Source of the DNA: Desulfovibrionaceae bacterium
GTDB lineage: Bacteria; Desulfobacterota; Desulfovibrionia; Desulfovibrionales; Desulfovibrionaceae
NCBI GenBank assembly: GCA_029011315.1
Contig: JAQXLA010000005.1
Coordinates: 1 to 64,000 of the forward strand
DNA: 64,000 bases
Direction of reading: 5' to 3'
A program made the position numbers and the translations under genes. The notes below the pieces were generated by a model. It saw only the letters and a list, made by a program, of their open reading frames with translations. It had not been told where the DNA came from and ran no database searches. Positions 62,967-64,000 of the stretch are shown piece by piece (within the stretch, counting starts at the first letter, position 1; each line of letters begins with the position of its first letter).

Positions 62967-64000
62967 GCCAGTTGCCTTTTTGCTGCGAAATCACAGTATT
63001 CATCAATTTGAAGGCTCGTAATATCATACGCTCCAGCACTGCCGCCGGCATAGAATCTTTCATACCACTGTGCCGTAAAACGCATGGTCGTGTCAAAGTC
63101 CAGAACAGCACGCCAATCGAGCCATGCCAGAGCCTTGTCACAGCACAATTTCAGCAGAGTGCATTCTTTCATGCCTCTCTGTCCCAGCGCATCCATTTTG
63201 CTTTCAAATCCCGGCCATTGCGCAGCAAGAGACTCCACTACCTGTGCAACAGTGTGACTCGAATCAGAAGAAGGCCCGAAATTAAAAGATTCTCCAGCAT
63301 AGCGAAACGCGCATTCCTGTCCGTTTGCTTCCGCAAACAATCTGGATCCAAGCCACAGATATCCGGAAAGCGGCTCCAGGACATGCTGCCACGGCCTTGT
63401 TGCGAGAGGGCTGCGGATTTCAACCGCCCGCTTTGCATTCCAGGCTCTCGCGCAGTCGGGAACAATACGATCAGCAGCCCAGTCACCGCCGCCGATAACA
63501 TTGCCTGCACGACTGGTCGCACAGCGCGCTGCAGAGTCATCATGAAAGAATGATGCGAAATAACTGTGTGCAATAATTTCGGCGCAGCCTTTTGAAGCAC
63601 TGTACGGATCATCGCCTCCCAGAGCGTCCGTTTCCCGATAGCCCCAAACCCATTCGACATTACGATAAGCCTTGTCGCTGGTAATGCATACAAGAGCACG
63701 TACTGACGATGTAGCTCTTACAGCTTCAAGGACATTCAGCGTGCCGATGGCATTGGTTTCAATCGTGCCTGCAGGGTCAGCATAAGATGCCCGGACAAGG
63801 GCTTGGGCAGCGAGATGAAAGACTATCTCTGGCTGAAATGTCTGCATGACGGCTGTCAGACGCTTTCGATCTCGCACATCTCCCCGAAAATCATGGATCT
63901 TCCGATCCAGCTCTGCAGATTCAAACAAGGATGGAGATGTGGGGATGCCGACAGAATATCCAGCAACTTCAGCACCAAGTTTTAGCAGCCATGTAATCAG
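62954..64000 (-). CDS. rfbG: CDP-glucose 4,6-dehydratase (RfbG), partial
   Basis: It turns CDP-glucose into CDP-4-keto-6-deoxyglucose, an entry step to 3,6-dideoxy or related sugars of the LPS. The frame stays open through position 64000, so the real N-terminus with its NAD-binding motif lies beyond the window; residues upstream of 63928 (GAEVAGYSVGIPTSPSLFESAE) continue the family pattern. VVFHLAAQALVR-like sequence, ITSDKAYRNVEWVWGYRE, YSASKGCAE and RPWQHVLEPLSGYLWL are diagnostic. The 349 codons seen include the stop. The cluster is expected to continue to the right. Confidence 0.94.
   Translation of the reverse strand: MITWLLKLGAEVAGYSVGIPTSPSLFESAELDRKIHDFRGDVRDRKRLTAVMQTFQPEIVFHLAAQALVRASYADPAGTIETNAIGTLNVLEAVRATSSVRALVCITSDKAYRNVEWVWGYRETDALGGDDPYSASKGCAEIIAHSYFASFFHDDSAARCATSRAGNVIGGGDWAADRIVPDCARAWNAKRAVEIRSPLATRPWQHVLEPLSGYLWLGSRLFAEANGQECAFRYAGESFNFGPSSDSSHTVAQVVESLAAQWPGFESKMDALGQRGMKECTLLKLCCDKALAWLDWRAVLDFDTTMRFTAQWYERFYAGGSAGAYDITSLQIDEYCDFAAKRQLAWMR

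Noticed and set aside
1-64000. CRISPR arrays, insertion sequences or toxin-antitoxin pairs
   Set aside because: No regularly spaced direct repeats, transposases or typical small toxin-antitoxin gene pairs were found while reading the window.

Overview
The window looks like chromosomal DNA of a sulfate-reducing bacterium of the Desulfovibrionales (Desulfovibrionaceae). The lineage call rests on gene content: a small periplasmic tetrahaem cytochrome c3, an Rnf operon headed by a nine-haem cytochrome c, the arginine decarboxylase / carboxynorspermidine dehydrogenase pair, and the overall operon style. Base composition is moderate. I see no insertion sequences, integrases, prophage genes, CRISPR arrays or rRNA. 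Two tRNA genes are present. The assignment is an inference and no database search was run.

Layout. 1-212 is an almost perfect 212-bp palindrome with no spacer, centred on the queC terminator. It contains the last codons of queC on both strands. 185-9644 holds queC, a corC/lipoprotein/coaBC run, a sugar epimerase, a CYTH protein overlapping a convergent CDF metal transporter, and fba-gap. 9867-14864 is a leftward block: speA, carboxynorspermidine dehydrogenase, hisI, hisG and a DciA-like gene. 15170-18147 is a polar amino acid ABC importer followed by lepA. 20133-23822 is a sulfur amino acid cluster (metY, cysK, an IscR-like Rrf2 regulator, metA) that together predicts the O-acetylhomoserine route. 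putP, tRNA-Glu, tRNA-Arg and cytochrome c3 follow on the minus strand.

26646-33322 is a complete energy-conservation operon: nonahaem cytochrome, rnfC, D, G, E, A, B and apbE. ApbE attaches FMN to the Rnf subunits. The membrane complex couples ferredoxin oxidation to ion transport, and the cytochrome is expected to exchange electrons with the periplasmic cytochrome pool. 33398-41549 contains a YhaM-like nuclease, tmk, glmS, a DUF1847 protein, a DnaJ-like co-chaperone and clpB.

41603-55583 contains a zinc-ribbon protein, a flavoprotein, tatD, paaK, purD-purE, a TPR lipoprotein with mutL, feoA behind a strong promoter carrying a 19-bp palindrome, a VKOR/thioredoxin-like membrane protein, a second sugar epimerase, queA, mutM and leuB. 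55636-60105 is a tightly overlapping leftward operon: pgi, an orphan sensor kinase, aroK and two small genes. aspC follows, and the right edge enters a surface-polysaccharide cluster (DegT aminotransferase, RmlC-like epimerase, CDP-glucose dehydratase) that runs off the window.

Most genes are standard housekeeping genes. I did not find a clearly new multi-gene system. The best leads are the queC palindrome, the feoA operator, the structured AT-rich clpB control region, the putative operator of the sulfur cluster, the triple C-terminal domain of the CDF transporter, the CX5CH haem site of cytochrome c3 and the possible antisense overlap at the CYTH gene.
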